Below, one piece after another: positions 61,160 to 64,000 of a stretch of DNA of 64,000 bases; the stretch's first letter is position 1, and each line of letters begins with the position of its first letter. This DNA comes from Pomacea canaliculata (Eukaryota > Mollusca > Gastropoda > Architaenioglossa > Ampullariidae), in NCBI RefSeq assembly GCF_003073045.1, contig NC_037600.1, forward strand, positions 10,094,758 through 10,158,757, written 5' to 3'. The notes beneath the pieces were generated by a model that saw only the letters and a program-made list of their open reading frames with translations, was not told where the DNA came from and did not search any database. Both the position numbers and the translations under genes were made by a program.

Positions 61160-62373
61160 CCCAAATGAGACGATTGCTCTCTAAATATATAACTGGCACA
61201 ATTAAATGACACTGGATAACCTGACTGGCGGGGCCTGTGAATGACCTGGAAGAGAACTTCATAATCTGGTTACTTTAAACTCCGATGTCTATTGGAGAAC
61301 CACGCGCTTAATAATTGAAAAGTAAGTAATGAGTTTGTTGCATTGTATATAAATCTGATATGTACAACTCTAAAACAACTACTACGCTTCCTACCTTTAC
61401 TTCATGCTTGGGATTTCTTGTTATAATAGTGACCTTGACAACTTGGTAGAGCAACGTTGTTCGGAAATGAGTATTAAGGTGTACCTTTACTTTTAGGTTT
61501 AATAGCGATTTCATATCGTTTGAATAGTTTTGCAGCATGAATGATTAGTAATCAGTAAAGAAAAAAGAAGATACGTTGCCTTATATTTTCCGGTTATATG
61601 GAAAAACCCGGCTTCTCAATGAACTGAGTGGATTAGGACTATGTCCCATGTTACGATGGCGGCCTGCGCCTGTTATCAAAACTGTGAGGATTGGATGTCT
61701 TGGGGTCAGATCTCTCCTCAGACACGTTGTTTTTTTTTTCTTTTTTCGTTGCATGTATGATCTGTTATCATGGTTGCTTTGCCGTGACATAGCCTTAAAT
61801 GCTAGGAAAACACCAGTTCGCCACTCCGATTTCATGATACTGGTGTCCACACACTTTTCAGTTTTAAAGTAGTTTGTTTTCTACTGGCCATTGTAAGAAA
61901 AGGAAAAAATAGAACAAAGAATAAATAATGCTAGAGTGAGTGAAAATGTCGATCTGATTGTGCACGTCCTTAGATGGAGTCTCAAATATGACAAATTGCC
62001 TTCAACATCAAAAGTTACGCCCCATCGGGGTCTCATTCAAACGAATGAAATAAAGGTCTCCTTAGGCGAAATAGTTCCACATTCGCGTGTATGTATTCAT
62101 CTGCGAGAACTACGTTTAAAATTATGCACAACAAGCAAACAATCATGCTCATGCATGCAACCTACGAAGATATCTACACGGGTGCACGCGCACTTTATAT
62201 AATTATATATATATCAGGAAGGGAGAGAAGCACAGACACACACATACAAAGAGGAAGAATACATGTAACAGAAATTCTAGCGTATTTTACCCAAACAGCA
62301 AAGTTCATGTTACAGTTAAACCTTTTACTACATTAATACTAATTACAGTTTTTTATTTTATTTGTCTGCTCAG
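61160..62373. repeat. Upstream flank of copy 6, paralog of 54376-55675
   Basis: Continues the segmental duplication after the LTR element, with strong similarity to the copy 5 upstream flank ('ccttatattttccggttata', 'ggcggcctgcgcctgttatc', 'caaatatgacaaattgcctt'). Small indels only. The promoter of copy 6 would be here or left of the LTR insertion. Confidence 0.8.
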
Positions 62374-64000
62374 ATTTCTCGTCTTTTAAATCAAGATGGC
62401 GACAACATCACGTGATCACGAACCTCAGGAGACAGAGTGCCCGGTGTGCAATAACAGCTACGGCCTATCCACAATTTTACCCTGTGGGCATGTGTTTTGT
62501 AGCACTTGCGTTATCTCTTTAATAAATGCCAGGAAACAGCCTGAATGTCCCATGTGCCGAGCCACCTTTGCTGACCCAGCCAAACAGGGAGAAAACATTG
62601 TTGATGCTCTGCCCACAGATGAGGCCCTGAACTCACTGGCTACAGTCGTGAACATACTGACTCAGGAGAACGAATGTCATGCTTGTGATGGTGTCAAGGC
62701 TGAGTCCATCTGCTCACAATGTCTCGTAAAGCTTTGTGCAGCATGTACTCGAGCTCACAAGAAACTTCCGGTGACCCGTAACCACGAGGTGGAGAGTCTG
62801 AGCGCTGTAACTGCTGAACGTCTGGCTGCCAGCGGTCCAGGACTGTGTCCTCAACACGACCAACAAATATCGTACTTCTGCTCCGATGATAATCTTGCTG
62901 TTTGTGCCTCCTGTTGCATTGAGGACCACAAGGCATGTCGCCGCATAATACGTCTCGACAGCGAGATGAAGTCGTCTAAAAAGAAGATTTTAAACCTCGA
63001 AGACAAACTTACCAAAGCGGAGGCGAAGATAGAAGAAACCATCAATCATCTGGACATGCGGCTGAAAGAATCTACCCACAGCCAAAGCCTGATGGACACG
63101 GCGCGTGAAAATTTGATGAAGTTCTGTAAAAAGGAAGAAGAAAAGTCTAGAAACTTTCAAGAAGTAGTAAGGTCCGTGCAGAAGGTCAGACTTAAGCTGA
63201 GGGAGCGCCTGGCGAGGGTCAAATCCCACAAGCGGATCGTGTCACGTGCTCGGGCAGTGTGTCCGCGGCCAGGACTGGTCTATGCCAAGAGAGCTTTACA
63301 AGACAGGGTCAACACTCTCGATCTCAGCGACACTTTGCCAGAAGATGTAAATGTGAAAGCCTTATTTAGACATGCTGACTACAGTGAATTTGTCAGACAA
63401 GTAACAAACCAATTACCGAGACAACTGGATCAGCAGAGCAAAGAGCATGAGGTAAAAATAAATCGTGCTCTTATTTTCTCATTCTTTATCTTTTTTTGGT
63501 TTATATATATTTGTCTTTTTTGACACAGTGCAAGTGTTTATTCGTTTCTCGTAGAAAAGAGATAATAAATTTGTTGTTTCTATTTCTTATTATCCGATTG
63601 ATGCATTTGGTGTAGGCTAAAAGAGAACAAAACTAGTGGATATCAATAACCCTGCAAATATCTCTCGAATCTTGCAGAAACCAGGATTTACTTTCCATAC
63701 GAATCACGGCAGCAGCGTAGTTCTCACCTATAATGGGAAGTGGGTGGAGTCTGTGGGTCCAGGCGGCATTGTTGTGTCCAGTGACCCTCTCGAGACCAAT
63801 GTCATGTATCAGGTAACACAAAAATTTCGATTTTTTTTTTTCAGTGACTGTTATGACATGTGTCTAAGACGATTCCTTAAACCACGGACGTGTGTAAGTG
63901 GACTGATGTCTGTCTACCGAGACCAAGCTTAACCTCTTGCGAAGCTCTTCGTTGTTAGTCTCAGCGATGCTGACGAGGGAGTTGGTGTAGTTTGCAATGC
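62374..64000 (+). CDS. TRIM-NHR copy 6, open exons 1-2, 3' part probably lost
   Basis: Exons 62374-63451 (ATG 62396, 352 codons, same as copy 5) and 63678-63812. RING, both B-boxes and the coiled coil keep all zinc ligands listed for copy 5, and most differences are conservative substitutions. Exon 2 gives FTFHTNHGSSVVL and GGIVVSSDPLET. After the exon 2 donor, similarity to the copy 5 intron stops within about 20 bp. The window's last ~40 bases match 58703-58741, which lies downstream of gene 5's stop codon. So exons 3-5, most of the NHR-like domain, seem deleted, giving a RING/B-box/coiled-coil protein with about a third of the NHR, unless those exons lie beyond the window. Confidence 0.8.

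Overview
Animal (metazoan) nuclear DNA: AT-rich, with long introns bounded by GT/AG splice sites, microsatellites, hAT-type and LINE remnants and LTR elements. The gene families (a gastropod-like 7TM receptor, a lineage-specific RING/B-box family, Ig receptors) suggest a mollusc, most likely a gastropod. That is inference from protein features, not a database match.

The main feature is a tandem, same-strand array of six TRIM-like E3 ligase genes (start codons near 2572, 21641, 28807, 37929, 55698 and 62396). Each has one large exon encoding RING, B-box 1, B-box 2 and a coiled coil. Four small phase-0 exons follow and together encode a C-terminal Neuralized-homology-repeat (NHR)-like domain. 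Copy 5 (55676-58296) is complete and open across all five exons (508 aa). Copies 1, 2 and 3 carry several coding frame breaks. Copy 4 has one frame break in the fourth exon and has lost its first splice acceptor. Copy 6 is open in exons 1-2, but the window's last ~40 bases already match sequence lying downstream of gene 5, so it probably lacks its last three exons. Copies 3/4 and copies 5/6 form two recent segmental duplications. The 5' flanks of copies 3 and 4 carry interferon-response-element-like TTTCNNTTTC motifs.

Between copies 4 and 5 lies a different gene (44216-52515). It encodes three Ig-like domains, each split over two exons, then a transmembrane helix, a nuclease-fold-like cytoplasmic domain whose expected E-x-K is replaced by V-x-E, and a superfamily-1 helicase-like module with Walker A (GLPGTGKT) and Walker B (LFILCDE). 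It also shows several frame breaks. A surface Ig receptor fused to a nuclease/helicase-like cytoplasmic part is the most unusual gene here.

The only other clear gene is a single-exon class A GPCR on the minus strand (13769-14836). The remaining DNA holds hAT-type elements (551-1651, 7085-7290), a TIR element with 7-bp flanking repeats (44696-44870), LINE fragments (640-1080, 43520-43690), a ~380-bp tandem repeat (7690-8960), an old Gypsy-like LTR remnant (about 33230-35400) and a 1964-bp LTR-type insertion (59196-61159). The empty site of that last insertion is preserved in the paralogous duplicate. The overall picture is a fast-evolving, probably innate-immunity-related birth-and-death gene cluster.
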